Below are positions 8,685 to 18,313 of a stretch of 64,000 nt of DNA, one piece after another. How positions within the stretch are numbered: position 1 is the first letter of the stretch; each line of letters opens with the position of its first letter. Under the pieces are notes generated by a model. The model searched no databases. It worked only from the letters and a program-made list of their open reading frames with translations, and was not told the origin of the DNA. The stretch is from DASUAS01 sp963750045. Its GTDB lineage: Bacteria > Actinomycetota > Acidimicrobiia > IMCC26256 > DASPTH01. Location of the stretch: contig CAVVPD010000002.1 in NCBI GenBank assembly GCA_963750045.1, positions 124,001 to 188,000 on the forward strand, in the 5' to 3' direction. A program made the position numbers and the translations under genes.

Positions 8685-8785
8685 GCGCCCGACATTAGCG
8701 ATGGCCGATCCGGCCGGTCCGCCCGCGGTTCTCGGCCGCGCACCTCGACCGGGGCCGGTAGTTTGACTCCGGAGATGATGCCGCG

Positions 8786-10660
8786 ATGATGCACCCCGCC
8801 ATCCACGGCTTCGGCCGCGACGCCAACGCCGTCAAGGGCAAGAAGCTGGAGCGCGATCTCCTCCGGCGGGTGCTGCGTCTCGCCCGCCCGTACCGCAAGC
8901 AGCTGATCGGCTTCGTCGTCACCGTGGTGCTCGCCGCGGTCATCAGTGCGGTACCGCCGCTCATCCTCCGCGCCCTCATCGACACGGCCATCCCCGACAA
9001 GGATCGACAGCTCGTCGGCTTCCTCGCGTTCGCGGCGGTGTTCCTGGCCCTCTTCAACGCCGGCCTCACGCTGATCCAGCGCTACTACTCGGCCCGGATC
9101 GGTGAAGGCCTGATCTTCGACATGCGCACCGCGCTGTTCGACCACGTGCAGCACCAGCCCCTTTCGTTCTTCACCCGCACCCAGACCGGGTCCCTCATGT
9201 CGCGGATGAACAACGACGTGATCGGCGCGCAACAGGCGGTGACCAACACCCTCGGCACGGTGTTCTCCAACGTGGTGTCGGTGGTCGTCACGATCTCGTT
9301 CATGCTCGCACTCGAGTGGCGGCTCACGCTGTTGACCCTGGTCATCCTGCCGCTGTTCATCATTCCGGCCAAGCGCATGGGCCCCAAGCTCCAGCGGCTC
9401 ACCCGCGAGAGCATGCAGCTGAACGCGTCGATGAACAACACCATCGCCGAGCGCTTCAACGTCGGCGGCGCGCTCGTCGTCAAGCTGTTCGGCAGGCACA
9501 CCCGCGAGTCGGCAACCTTCTCGGACCGCGCCGGCGCGGTACGCGACATCGGCGTGCAGACCGCGATGTACTCGCGCGTGCTGTTCGCCGCGCTCGGCCT
9601 GGTCGCGGCGGTCGGCACCGCGATCGTCTACTTCGTCGGTGGCAACCTCGCCATCTCCGGCACGATCGGCGTAGGCACCATCGCCGCATTCGCGGTGTAC
9701 GTGAGCCAGATCTACCAACCGCTCACCCAGCTCGCCAACGCGCGCGTCGACGTGCTCACCGCGCTGGTGTCGTTCGAGCGCGTGTTCGAGGTCCTCGACT
9801 TCCCGCCGCTCATCTCGAACCGACCCGGGGCCGTCGACCTCGTCGACCCCGGGGGTCTGGTGGAGTTCGACCACGTGTGGTTCCGGCACCCGTCGGCTGC
9901 CGTGTCGTCGATCGCGTCCCTCGAGGAGCAGTCCGGCGCCACTGACCTCGAAGACGAGAGCGCGTGGATCCTGCGCGACGTCAGCTTCACCGTCGCGCCG
10001 GGTGAACTGGTCGCGTTGGTCGGACCGTCCGGCGCGGGCAAGACCACGAGCGCGCTCCTCGTGCCCCGCATCTACGACGTGAGCGCCGGCAACGTGCGGG
10101 TCGACGGGCGCGACGTCCGTGACTACACGCTCGAGAGCCTGCGCGACTCCGTAGGGATGGTGATGCAGGACCCGCACCTGTTCCATGACACCGTCCGCGC
10201 CAACCTGCGCTACGCACGACCCGACGCCACCGACGCGGACCTGGTCGAGGCGTGCAGGGCGGCGCGCATCCACGAGATGATCGCCGGCCTCCCCGACGGG
10301 TACGACACCCTGGTCGGCGAACGCGGCTACCGCATGTCGGGAGGCGAGAAGCAGCGGCTCGCCATCGCCCGCATGCTGTTGAAGGACCCGGCGGTCGTCA
10401 TCCTCGACGAGGCGACGTCGCACCTCGACTCCGAGTCCGAGCTCGCGATCCAACACGCGCTGGCCGACGCGCTCACCGGGCGGACGTCGTTGGTGATCGC
10501 GCACCGCCTGTCGACGATCGTCGCCGCCGACCGCATCCTGGTGCTGGAAGACGGGCGCATCATCGAGAGCGGCCGCCACGAAGACCTGCTGCGCGCCGGT
10601 GGCCTCTACACCGACCTGTACCACACGCAGGTGGACCAACCGGCGGCCGACGCGGGATGA
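8786..10660 (+). CDS. ABC exporter, fused membrane and ATPase domains
   Basis: 624-residue half-transporter that works as a dimer. Residues ~30-330 form six membrane helices, followed by an ATPase domain with Walker A GPSGAGKTT (~412-420), signature MSGGEKQR (~517) and Walker B VVILDEAT (~536), then the AHRLST H-loop. It is of the MsbA/multidrug type; the substrate is unknown. Divergent from the MaoC gene, with about 100 bases of shared upstream DNA. Closely followed by the membrane-linked lipid kinase, so a role in lipid export is possible but unproven. Confidence 0.9.
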   Translation: MMHPAIHGFGRDANAVKGKKLERDLLRRVLRLARPYRKQLIGFVVTVVLAAVISAVPPLILRALIDTAIPDKDRQLVGFLAFAAVFLALFNAGLTLIQRYYSARIGEGLIFDMRTALFDHVQHQPLSFFTRTQTGSLMSRMNNDVIGAQQAVTNTLGTVFSNVVSVVVTISFMLALEWRLTLLTLVILPLFIIPAKRMGPKLQRLTRESMQLNASMNNTIAERFNVGGALVVKLFGRHTRESATFSDRAGAVRDIGVQTAMYSRVLFAALGLVAAVGTAIVYFVGGNLAISGTIGVGTIAAFAVYVSQIYQPLTQLANARVDVLTALVSFERVFEVLDFPPLISNRPGAVDLVDPGGLVEFDHVWFRHPSAAVSSIASLEEQSGATDLEDESAWILRDVSFTVAPGELVALVGPSGAGKTTSALLVPRIYDVSAGNVRVDGRDVRDYTLESLRDSVGMVMQDPHLFHDTVRANLRYARPDATDADLVEACRAARIHEMIAGLPDGYDTLVGERGYRMSGGEKQRLAIARMLLKDPAVVILDEATSHLDSESELAIQHALADALTGRTSLVIAHRLSTIVAADRILVLEDGRIIESGRHEDLLRAGGLYTDLYHTQVDQPAADAG

Positions 10661-10667
10661 TCTGGAG

Positions 10668-12026
10668 ATGACCGGGGGCGCGCGTCGGCTCTGTGCCGCC
10701 GGCGCGTTGCTGGCCGGGATCGCGTCGATCGCGGTCGCGGCCATCGTGCTCTGGAACAACTGGGCCGCGCTGCTCGGTGCGCTGGTGGCGATCGTGGTGG
10801 CGACCATGGCCGTCTGGTACGTGCTCACGCGCCAGGGGCCGGTCCGCGCACTCGCCACCCTGGTGGCAGTGGTCGCTTTGGTGGCCGCCCTGGTGACCTT
10901 GCTGCGCCGGCACAGCGTCACCGGGATCGTGGCCGTGTTGCTGCTCGCGATCGCCACCGCGACCCTGGCGCGGATCGCCCTCCGGACCGACCGGAGGGCG
11001 CTGCGCGCGCAGGCCCCGTCGGGGGTCCCGGTCGGCGCCGCGCTCCGTCCGGTGCTGATCCTCAACCCGCGCTCGGGTGGTGGCAAGGCGGACCCCGCGT
11101 TCGCCGCCGAGGCGCGGGCGCGGGGGATCGAGACCGTCACCCTCGAGCCAGGCGACGACCTCGAAGCCCTCGCCCGCGACGCGATTGGGCGCGGCGCCGA
11201 CGCCATCGGCATGGCGGGCGGCGACGGATCGCAGGCCCTCGTCGCCGGCGTCGCCGCCGAGCACGGCGTGCCGTTCGTGTGCATCCCTGCCGGCACCCGC
11301 AACCACTTCGCCCTCGACCTCGGCGTGGACCGCGACGACGTCACCGGCGCGCTCGATGCGTTCGCGAACGGCTACGAGCGCGCCGTCGACCTCGCGCGCG
11401 TCAACGGGCGCGTGTTCGTGAACAACGTCTCGTTCGGGGTCTACGCGGCGATCGTGCAATCCGACGAGTACCGAGACGCCAAGCTCGGCACCACGGCCAA
11501 GATGCTGCCCGAGCTGCTCGGCTCCGACGACGAGGCCTTCGACTTCGACCTCGACGGTCCGCACGGCGTGGGCCACGTGCAACCCGACCTCATCCTGGTC
11601 TCGAACAACCGCTACAAGCTCGACGGCGTGGGCGGAATCGGCACGCGGGAGCGCCTCGACGAGGGACTGCTCGGCATCACCGTCATCGAAGTGAAAGACG
11701 CCGCCTCGCTGGCGCAACTCGTGACGCTCTCGAGCGCGGGGCGCGGCTCGACGTACTCCGGGTGGCGCGAGTGGACCGCGCCGGCCCTGGAGATCCGGTC
11801 CGGGAAGCCGGTCGACGCCGGGATCGACGGCGAGGCGGTCACCCTCGATCCGCCGGTGAATCTCGAGGTCGTGCCCGGCGCGCTGCGCGTCAGGATCGCA
11901 CCTCATCACCCTGGTGTCTCCCCGGCCGCGATCGCCGGCGTCGTCCAGCGCGGCGGGCCGCGGCGGCTGGTGCGCATCGTGCTCGGTCGCGACGCTGAAC
12001 CTTCCGCGGCGGGCGGTGCCGGTTAG
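10668..12026 (+). CDS. Diacylglycerol/sphingosine kinase-like protein with N-terminal membrane domain
   Basis: 452 residues. Residues ~5-105 contain about four hydrophobic helices. From ~125 a DAGK catalytic domain follows: nucleotide loop NPRSGGGK (~132), GGDGSQA (~184) and PAGTRNHFALDLG. The ATP-cone fold is complete through the C-terminal beta domain. It would phosphorylate a lipid at the membrane. The ATG at 10668 follows the ABC exporter stop by seven bases with a GGAG just upstream, so the two are probably cotranscribed. Usual bacterial YegS/DgkB proteins are ~300 residues without the membrane part. Confidence 0.82.
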   Translation: MTGGARRLCAAGALLAGIASIAVAAIVLWNNWAALLGALVAIVVATMAVWYVLTRQGPVRALATLVAVVALVAALVTLLRRHSVTGIVAVLLLAIATATLARIALRTDRRALRAQAPSGVPVGAALRPVLILNPRSGGGKADPAFAAEARARGIETVTLEPGDDLEALARDAIGRGADAIGMAGGDGSQALVAGVAAEHGVPFVCIPAGTRNHFALDLGVDRDDVTGALDAFANGYERAVDLARVNGRVFVNNVSFGVYAAIVQSDEYRDAKLGTTAKMLPELLGSDDEAFDFDLDGPHGVGHVQPDLILVSNNRYKLDGVGGIGTRERLDEGLLGITVIEVKDAASLAQLVTLSSAGRGSTYSGWREWTAPALEIRSGKPVDAGIDGEAVTLDPPVNLEVVPGALRVRIAPHHPGVSPAAIAGVVQRGGPRRLVRIVLGRDAEPSAAGGAG

Positions 12027-12097
12027 CATCGTCCTTTCGCCAGGCGCCGGTTCCGGCCGGCGGGGCCGACACCGACGCCTGCCCGCGAGCACACTCC

Positions 12098-13225
12098 ATG
12101 GCCGATCCCGCACCCCGCGCTGATGCGCCTTCCGATCGCCGAGACCGGCGCACCCGACGCAGGCGCCGTCGGCTTCGCCAGGTCCTCGCGATCATCGCGT
12201 CGATCGCCGCGCTCGCCGCCTTCGCGCTGGTGGCGACCGACCTCGTCCGCTTCGGGGGAGGCGAGCGGCCGTCGCTCGCGGGCACCGTGCAGCCCGGCGA
12301 CGTCGCCACGGCTTCCACCACCACCACCAAAGCCGAGACCAGCCACTGCCGCACCCTCTCGACCACGGACCCGCTCCGCCTGTGGGTCGGGGGCGATTCA
12401 CTCGCCGGATCGCTCGGCCCCGCGCTCGGGACCATCGCCGGCGCGACCGGCGTCGTCCAGCCCTATTTCGACTCGCGCGTGTCGAGCGGGCTGGCCGATC
12501 CGGGCTTCTTCGACTGGCCCACTCACGCGACCACCGAGATGGCCAGCATCGACCCCGAGGTCGTGGCGTTCATCATCGGCGCCAACGACTGGGGTGACGT
12601 CTCCGGCGACAGCTGGAAAGCCGACTACGAGCAGAAGGTCGACGCGATGATGAACACGCTCATCGGATCCGGCCGCACCGTGTACTGGATCGGCTCGCCG
12701 ACGTTGAAGGACGGGAAGATGAACGCGGCGGTCGTCGAGGTGAACGCCGTCGCCGTCGCGGTGGCCAAGCGTCATCCCGAGGTCCACTACGTCGACGCCT
12801 ACAAGTTGTTCTCCGATCGCGGGGGCAACTTCGCGTTCAACCTGCCCGACGAGACCGGCAAGGTCGTGACCATGCGGGCCGGCGACGGCGTGCACCTCAC
12901 CATGGACGGCGCCGACTACCTGGCGCGCACGGTCTACACGCAGGTCGACCAGCAATGTCACGTGACTGCGCAGGCGGTCGCGAACGAGACCAAGCAGACC
13001 ATCGAGAGCGAGGGCAGCACGCAGGTGGCGACCGGCACCGGCTCCGGCTCGTCCGGGTCCGGGAGCGGCTCGGGCGGAGGCACCATCGCCACGACACCGC
13101 CGGCGACCGCCCCGCCGGTCACCGATCCACCGACCACGGCTCCGCCCGTCGTCACTGATCCGCCCGTCGACACCGAGGCGACGACGACCACGACCGGCGC
13201 GCCGGCGGCAACGTCGACCCGTTGA
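12098..13225 (+). CDS. Membrane-anchored SGNH/GDSL-like hydrolase with Thr/Pro-rich tail
   Basis: 375 residues. A basic N-terminus (RRTRRRRRRLRQ) precedes one membrane segment (~28-48), so the rest is outside the cell. The hydrolase domain has WVGGDSLAGS (nucleophile Ser), IIGANDWG and DGVHLT (Asp/His), the SGNH blocks. Residues ~300-375 are low complexity: Gly/Ser repeats, then Pro/Thr (TDPPTTAPP), a likely wall-spanning or glycosylated tail. Probable acyl- or acetyl-esterase of cell envelope sugars; substrate unknown. Confidence 0.78.
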   Translation: MADPAPRADAPSDRRDRRTRRRRRRLRQVLAIIASIAALAAFALVATDLVRFGGGERPSLAGTVQPGDVATASTTTTKAETSHCRTLSTTDPLRLWVGGDSLAGSLGPALGTIAGATGVVQPYFDSRVSSGLADPGFFDWPTHATTEMASIDPEVVAFIIGANDWGDVSGDSWKADYEQKVDAMMNTLIGSGRTVYWIGSPTLKDGKMNAAVVEVNAVAVAVAKRHPEVHYVDAYKLFSDRGGNFAFNLPDETGKVVTMRAGDGVHLTMDGADYLARTVYTQVDQQCHVTAQAVANETKQTIESEGSTQVATGTGSGSSGSGSGSGGGTIATTPPATAPPVTDPPTTAPPVVTDPPVDTEATTTTTGAPAATSTR

Positions 13226-13255
13226 TCTCACGAGGGCGTCGGTAGGCTGCGCGCC

Positions 13256-14893
13256 ATGACCGACACGTCCACGACGGGCGCGCTCGCCGCGGCCGCCGCG
13301 GCCGTCGACCGGGCAGCCGAGGTCGTCGCCGTCGCCACCGATCACCTGGCCCGCGCGGCGACCGTCGACGGTCGCATCTCGGTCGCCCGCCTCGACGAGC
13401 ACCAGGTGCTCGGCTACGACCTCGCCCACGGGGCCAGCGCGGTCGAAGGCGCCAAAGTCATGCTCGGCTACGGAGCCCACGGCGAGGTCGAGTCGCTTCT
13501 CGCGCGCGCGTTCATCGCCGACGCCGTCGCCGACCTCGGCGCCAAGCTGCTCGGACGCGAAGGGGTGTGGGGTGTCGACGCCTCGGTGCTCACCGACGCG
13601 TGGCCCTTCGTCGAGGAACACCGCTCGCCGGAGTTCCTCACGTCGGTCGCCGCAACCCTCGAACGGTCGGGTACGGGTCCCAGCCATCTCCCCGACGACT
13701 TCCAGCTCGCGGCAGAGACGTTCCACCGCTTCGCCGCCGACAAGATCCGTCCGGTCGCCGAGCACATCCACCGCACCAACGCCGACGTCCCGGAGGACCT
13801 CATCTCCGGCCTCGCCGAGCTCGGCGGCTTCGGCCTCTCGGTCCCCGAAGAGTTCGGTGGGTTCGCGAGCGGTGGCGAAGCCGACTACCTCGGCATGGTC
13901 GTGGCCACCGAGGAGCTCTCGTGGGGATCGCTGGGGGTCGGCGGCTCGCTCATCACCCGCCCCGAGATCCTCACTCGCGCCATCGTCGCCGGCGGGACCG
14001 ACGAACAGAAGCAGCGCTGGCTGCCGAGCATCGCCGCCGGCGAGCTGATGGTCGGCGTCACCGTCACCGAGCCCGACTACGGCTCCGACGTCGCGGGCGT
14101 CAGCACGATGGCCACGCCGGTCGAGGGCGGCTACCGCATCAACGGCGTGAAGACGTGGGCCACGTTCGCGGGCCGGGCCAACCTCCTCATGTTGCTGGCG
14201 CGCACCGATCCCGACAAGAGCCTCGCGCACCGGGGCCTGTCGCTGTTCGTCGTCGAGAAGGAGCCGGTGCCGGGCCACTCGTTCACGCTCGACCAGCCCG
14301 ACGGCGGCAGGCTCGACGGGCGCGCCATCGACACCATCGGGTACCGCGGCATGCACTCCTACGAAGTGTCGTTCGCCGACTGGTTCGTGCCCACCGCCAA
14401 CGTGGTCGGCGGCGAGGGCGGCGTCGGCAAGGGCTTCTACCTGCAGATGGAGGGATTCGAGAACGGCCGGTTGCAGACCGCGGCCCGGGCCGTCGGCCTC
14501 ATGCAGGCCGCGTTCGAGGCCGGGCTCGACTACGCGCAGCAGCGCGTGGTCTTCGGCAAGCCGGTGGTCGACTACGAGTTGAGCCGGGTGAAGCTGGCTC
14601 GCATGGCCGCGCTCATCCAGGCCGGGCGACAATTCTCCTACGACGTCGCGCGTCGCATGGGTCGCGGCGAGGGCACGCTTTCGGCGTCGATGGTCAAGGC
14701 CTACGTGTGCCGCTCGGCCGAGTGGGTGACCCGCGAGGCGATGCAACTCCACGGGGGGATGGGATACGCCGAGGAGTTTCCCGTCTCGCGCTACTTCGTC
14801 GACGCCCGCGTGCTCTCGATCTTCGAAGGAGCCGACGAGACCCTCTGCTTGCGGGTGATCGCGCGTCGCCTGGCCGAGCAGGCGCTCGCCTGA
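13256..14893 (+). CDS. mcd: (2S)-methylsuccinyl-CoA dehydrogenase-like acyl-CoA dehydrogenase
   Basis: 545-residue FAD acyl-CoA dehydrogenase. Residues ~1-145 form an extra helical N-terminal domain (starts VDRAAEVVAVATDHLARAAT, then VDGRISVARLDEH) found in methylsuccinyl-CoA dehydrogenase (Mcd, ~547 residues) but absent from ordinary ~380-residue family members. The core contains TVTEPDYGSDVAG, GYRGMHSYEVSF, ENGRLQTAARAVG and HGGMGYAEEF. Reaction: methylsuccinyl-CoA to mesaconyl-CoA, in the ethylmalonyl-CoA pathway. The MaoC hydratase and CitE lyase of the same pathway lie nearby. Crotonyl-CoA carboxylase/reductase and ethylmalonyl-CoA mutase are not in the window. Confidence 0.8.
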   Translation: MTDTSTTGALAAAAAAVDRAAEVVAVATDHLARAATVDGRISVARLDEHQVLGYDLAHGASAVEGAKVMLGYGAHGEVESLLARAFIADAVADLGAKLLGREGVWGVDASVLTDAWPFVEEHRSPEFLTSVAATLERSGTGPSHLPDDFQLAAETFHRFAADKIRPVAEHIHRTNADVPEDLISGLAELGGFGLSVPEEFGGFASGGEADYLGMVVATEELSWGSLGVGGSLITRPEILTRAIVAGGTDEQKQRWLPSIAAGELMVGVTVTEPDYGSDVAGVSTMATPVEGGYRINGVKTWATFAGRANLLMLLARTDPDKSLAHRGLSLFVVEKEPVPGHSFTLDQPDGGRLDGRAIDTIGYRGMHSYEVSFADWFVPTANVVGGEGGVGKGFYLQMEGFENGRLQTAARAVGLMQAAFEAGLDYAQQRVVFGKPVVDYELSRVKLARMAALIQAGRQFSYDVARRMGRGEGTLSASMVKAYVCRSAEWVTREAMQLHGGMGYAEEFPVSRYFVDARVLSIFEGADETLCLRVIARRLAEQALA

Positions 14894-14904
14894 GGACGGA
14901 CCCG

Positions 14905-16786
14905 ATGGCGCACGGACACCCTGCCACCGTCGCGGCGAACCGTGCGGTCTCCTTGCAGCTCCCGTTCGGCGACCGCGAAGACTTCGACGACGCGCGGCGA
15001 GGACTCCTCACGTCGCTGTCGCCCGCGCTGGTCACCGCGACCGACGGCCGGGTGGTGTGGGACATCGAGTCCTACGCCTTCCTCGACACCGAGTGCCCGG
15101 ACACGGCCAATCCCAGCCTGTGGCGCCAGTCGCAGCTCAACGCCATCCACGGACTGTTCGAGGTCACCACCGGCATCTACCAGGTCCGCGGCCTCGATCT
15201 CTCGAACATGACGATCGTCGAGGGGGGTCGCGGCGTGATCGTGATCGATCCGCTGATCTCCACCGAGACTGCCGCCGCCGCGCTCGCGCTCTACCGCTGC
15301 CAGCGCGGCGACCGCCCCGTCACCGGCGTGATCTACACGCACTCGCACGTCGACCACTTCGGTGGCGTCAAGGGTGTCGTCGACCCCGCCGAGGTCGCGG
15401 CCGGGAACGTCCCCGTTCTGGCTCCCGACGGCTTCCTGCACCACGCCGTGAGCGAGAACGTCTACGCCGGCACCGCGATGGCGCGGCGCGCCGTGTTCAT
15501 GTACGGCGCGCTGCTGGAGAAGGGACCGGCCGGCCAGATCGGCGCCGGTCTCGGCCAGACGACCTCGACGGGCACCGTCACGTTGATCGCGCCGACCCTC
15601 GACATCCTCCGGACCGGCCAGGAGGAGACCATCGACGGCGTTCGCATCGTGTTCCAGGTCACGCCCGGCACCGAAGCCCCCGCCGAGATGAACTTCTTCT
15701 TCCCGGACCACGGCGCGTTCTGCGCGGCCGAGAACGCGACCCACAACCTGCACAACATCCTCACCCTGCGCGGTGCCGTCGTGCGCGACGCCCACGTGTG
15801 GTCGCGGTACCTCAACGAGGCGATCGACCTCTACGGCGCCGACATCGAGGTGCTGTTCGCCCAGCACCACTGGCCCCGCTGGGGTCGGGACCGCATCGGT
15901 GAGTTCCTCCGCAAGCAGCGGGACGTCTACGGCTACCTGCACGACCAGACCGTGCGCCTCATGAACAAGGGGCACGTCGGGAGCGAGATCGCGGAGATGC
16001 TCGAGCTGCCGCCGTCGCTCGCGCACGAGTGGCACTGCCGGGGCTACTACGGCTCGGTGAGCCACAACGTGAAGGCGATCTACCAGCGGTACATGGGGTG
16101 GTTCGACGGGAACCCCGCGCACCTCTGGCAGCACCCGCCGGTCGAGGCCGCGACCCGCTACGTCGAGTTCATGGGCGGAGCCGATTCCGTGCTCGCGGAG
16201 GCGCGTGCATCCTTCGACGCCGGCGACTTCCGCTGGGTCGCCGAGGTGGTCAGCCACGTCGTGTTCGCGGATCCCACCAACGACGCCGCGCGCGAACTGG
16301 AGGCGCAGGCGCTCGAGCAACTCGGCTACCAGGCCGAGAGCGGTCCCTGGCGCAACTTCTATCTCATGGGGGCACGCGAGCTCCGCGAGGGCGCGGTCGG
16401 CACTGCCACGGTCACCGCCGGCGCCGACCTCGTCGCCGCCCTCACCGTCGAGCAGCTCTGGGACGCGATCGCAGTCCGCGTGGACGGACCCGCGGCGTGG
16501 GAGGTGGACCTCTCGATAAACTGGGAGTTCACCGACACCGGTGAGCGCTATGCGCTGACGCTCGAGCACGGAGTGCTCACCCACGTGCACGGCGCGCGAC
16601 CCGATGCCGACGCGACCGTCGCGCTCCCGAGACGCCGCGCTCGACGCCTTGATCCTCGGCGTCGCACCGCCCGCGGAGGCGGCATCGCCGGGCTCCCCGA
16701 CGATCACCGGCGATGCCGCCAAGGTCACCGAGCTCTTCAGCCTGCTCGATCGGCCCGATCCGAGGTTCGCCATCGTCACACCGTGA
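14905..16786 (+). CDS. Alkylsulfatase-like MBL hydrolase, one apparent frameshift
   Basis: About 626 residues, in the SdsA1/YjcS class of zinc alkylsulfatases that release sulfate from alkyl sulfates. The metal motif THSHVDHFGG (~145) and the second-site AENATHNLHN are present, then the dimerisation domain and a C-terminal SCP2-like domain. The frame shifts near 16626-16628 (a CCC run); after it the protein continues as AALDALILGV and ends PRFAIVTP, the expected SCP2-like ending. No signal peptide is seen, although some relatives are exported. Starts 11 bases after the Mcd gene and may share its transcript. Confidence 0.8.
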
Positions 16787-16832
16787 CCGTGTGAGCAGGC
16801 AACGTGAGGAGCCTCCCGAGCGTCGGAACCAC

Positions 16833-18313
16833 GTGGACCTCCCCATCGAGCTCGGGCCGTGCTCGAACGGCGAGTACGACCCCGTCCCGCTCTCACCGGT
16901 CGCGCGGGAAGCGGTGCGGCGGGCACGCGCCGGCTGCGACGACCACGCGCGCCGCACCGGCGTGTCCCGGCGGCGGTTCCTCCGATCGCTCTGCGGCGCG
17001 GCCACCACGTTGCTCGCGCTCGCCGCGTGCGCCGACGAGTCGACCAAGCACACCTTGCGCCGGAAGCCGGGCGGCACCTACTCGGTCCCCCCCACGGCGG
17101 CGGTGGACCCCGACGCGGCGCGCGCGCGGCCCTTGCCGGCGACGAGTTCGTGTTCGACGTGCAGGGCCATTTCCTCGACTACTCGACCGAGCCCCAGACC
17201 GCCCAGGGCCGAGACTTCTGGAGCGGCTTCCCCCAACAGCAGTGCGGCGAGAGCGACCCTCGCGTGTGCTTCTCGGTCGACCACTTCCTCGAGGAGGTGT
17301 TCCTCCGCAGCGACACGTCGATGGTCGTCCTTTCCGCGCTCCCGATCGCCCCTGCGGGCAGCCCGTCGTCGCCCGCGGCGATGGATCACGCGCGCCGGTT
17401 GGCGGCCGCCGCCTGCCGCGACGAACGCGTGCTCCTGCACGCCCAGGCGTTGCCGAACGTCGGCGACCTCCAGTCCAACCTCGACGCCATGGCCACGGCG
17501 GTCGAGCAGTACCCGATCGTGTGCTGGAAGGTGTTCACCAACTTCCCGGATCTCTACGACGGGTCAGGCAACGCGTGGCGCCTCGACGACGCCGACCCGG
17601 GGCTCGCCCGCGTGGGAGACGCGTTCATCCGCCAGGCGGTCGCGCTCGGCGTCCCCACCATCGCCGCGCACAAAGGGCTGTCGACGACACTCGGGTACTC
17701 GTCGTCCTACGCGTCGCCGGTCGACTTCGGGCCGGCCGCGCGTGCGCATCCCGACGCCCGCTTCCTCGCCTACCACTCCGGGTTCGAGGCCGACGTCACC
17801 GAAGGCCCCTACGACGTGTCGACTCGTGACCTCGGCGTCAATCGCCTGATCACCAGCCTGCTGGGTTCGGGGATCGGCCCGAACCAGAACGTGTACGCCG
17901 AGCTGGGCACGACCTGGTGGTCGCTGCTCGCTCGACCCGACGAGGCCGCCCACGTGCTCGGGAAGCTGCTCCGCTTCGTGGGCGAGGACAACGTGCTGTG
18001 GGGCACGGACGCGGTGTTCTACGGATCGCCTCAGGGACAGATCCAGGCGTTTCGCGCGTTCCGGATCAGCGAGCAATTCCAGGAGCAGTACGGCTATCCG
18101 GCGCTCACCGACGAGATCAAGCGCAAGGTGCTCGGGCTCAACGCGCTGCGCCTCCACGACGTGGACCCCGTGACGGTCCCGTGCACGTTCTCCCGTGACG
18201 ACCTGGAGCAACTCCGGCTCGCGCTCCCACAAGCGGCGGCTCGACGCGGGCCGCGCGACACGACGGAGCTGCAGGCTTTCGTGGAACGCGAACGTTCGGA
18301 GCTCGGAGTGTGA
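16833..18313 (+). CDS. Tat-exported amidohydrolase, probable lipoprotein, one apparent frameshift
   Basis: N-terminal twin-arginine signal SRRRFLRSLCGAATTLLAL followed by a lipobox-like LAAC, so probably a membrane-anchored extracytoplasmic protein. After the break the body is an amidohydrolase-2 (ACMSD-like) TIM barrel: FDVQGHFLDY (metal His), HAQAL, AAHKGL, AYHSGF and VLWGTDAVF (metal Asp). The frame changes between 17115 and 17140 in a GCGCGCGCG run. The start is uncertain: GTG at 16833 (VDLPIELGP) or GTG at 16791. Amidohydrolases of this family are usually cytoplasmic, so export is unusual. Confidence 0.72.

Noticed and set aside
8681..11344. An 887-residue minus-strand open frame
   Set aside because: High-GC shadow opposite the ABC exporter and lipid kinase; composition lacks any domain pattern.
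12398..14752. A 784-residue minus-strand open frame
   Set aside because: Antisense to the SGNH hydrolase and Mcd genes; no family motif, so a GC-bias shadow.
13567..14904. Long Arg-rich upstream extension of the alkylsulfatase frame
   Set aside because: It is a second-frame shadow of the Mcd gene; the real start is the ATG at 14905.
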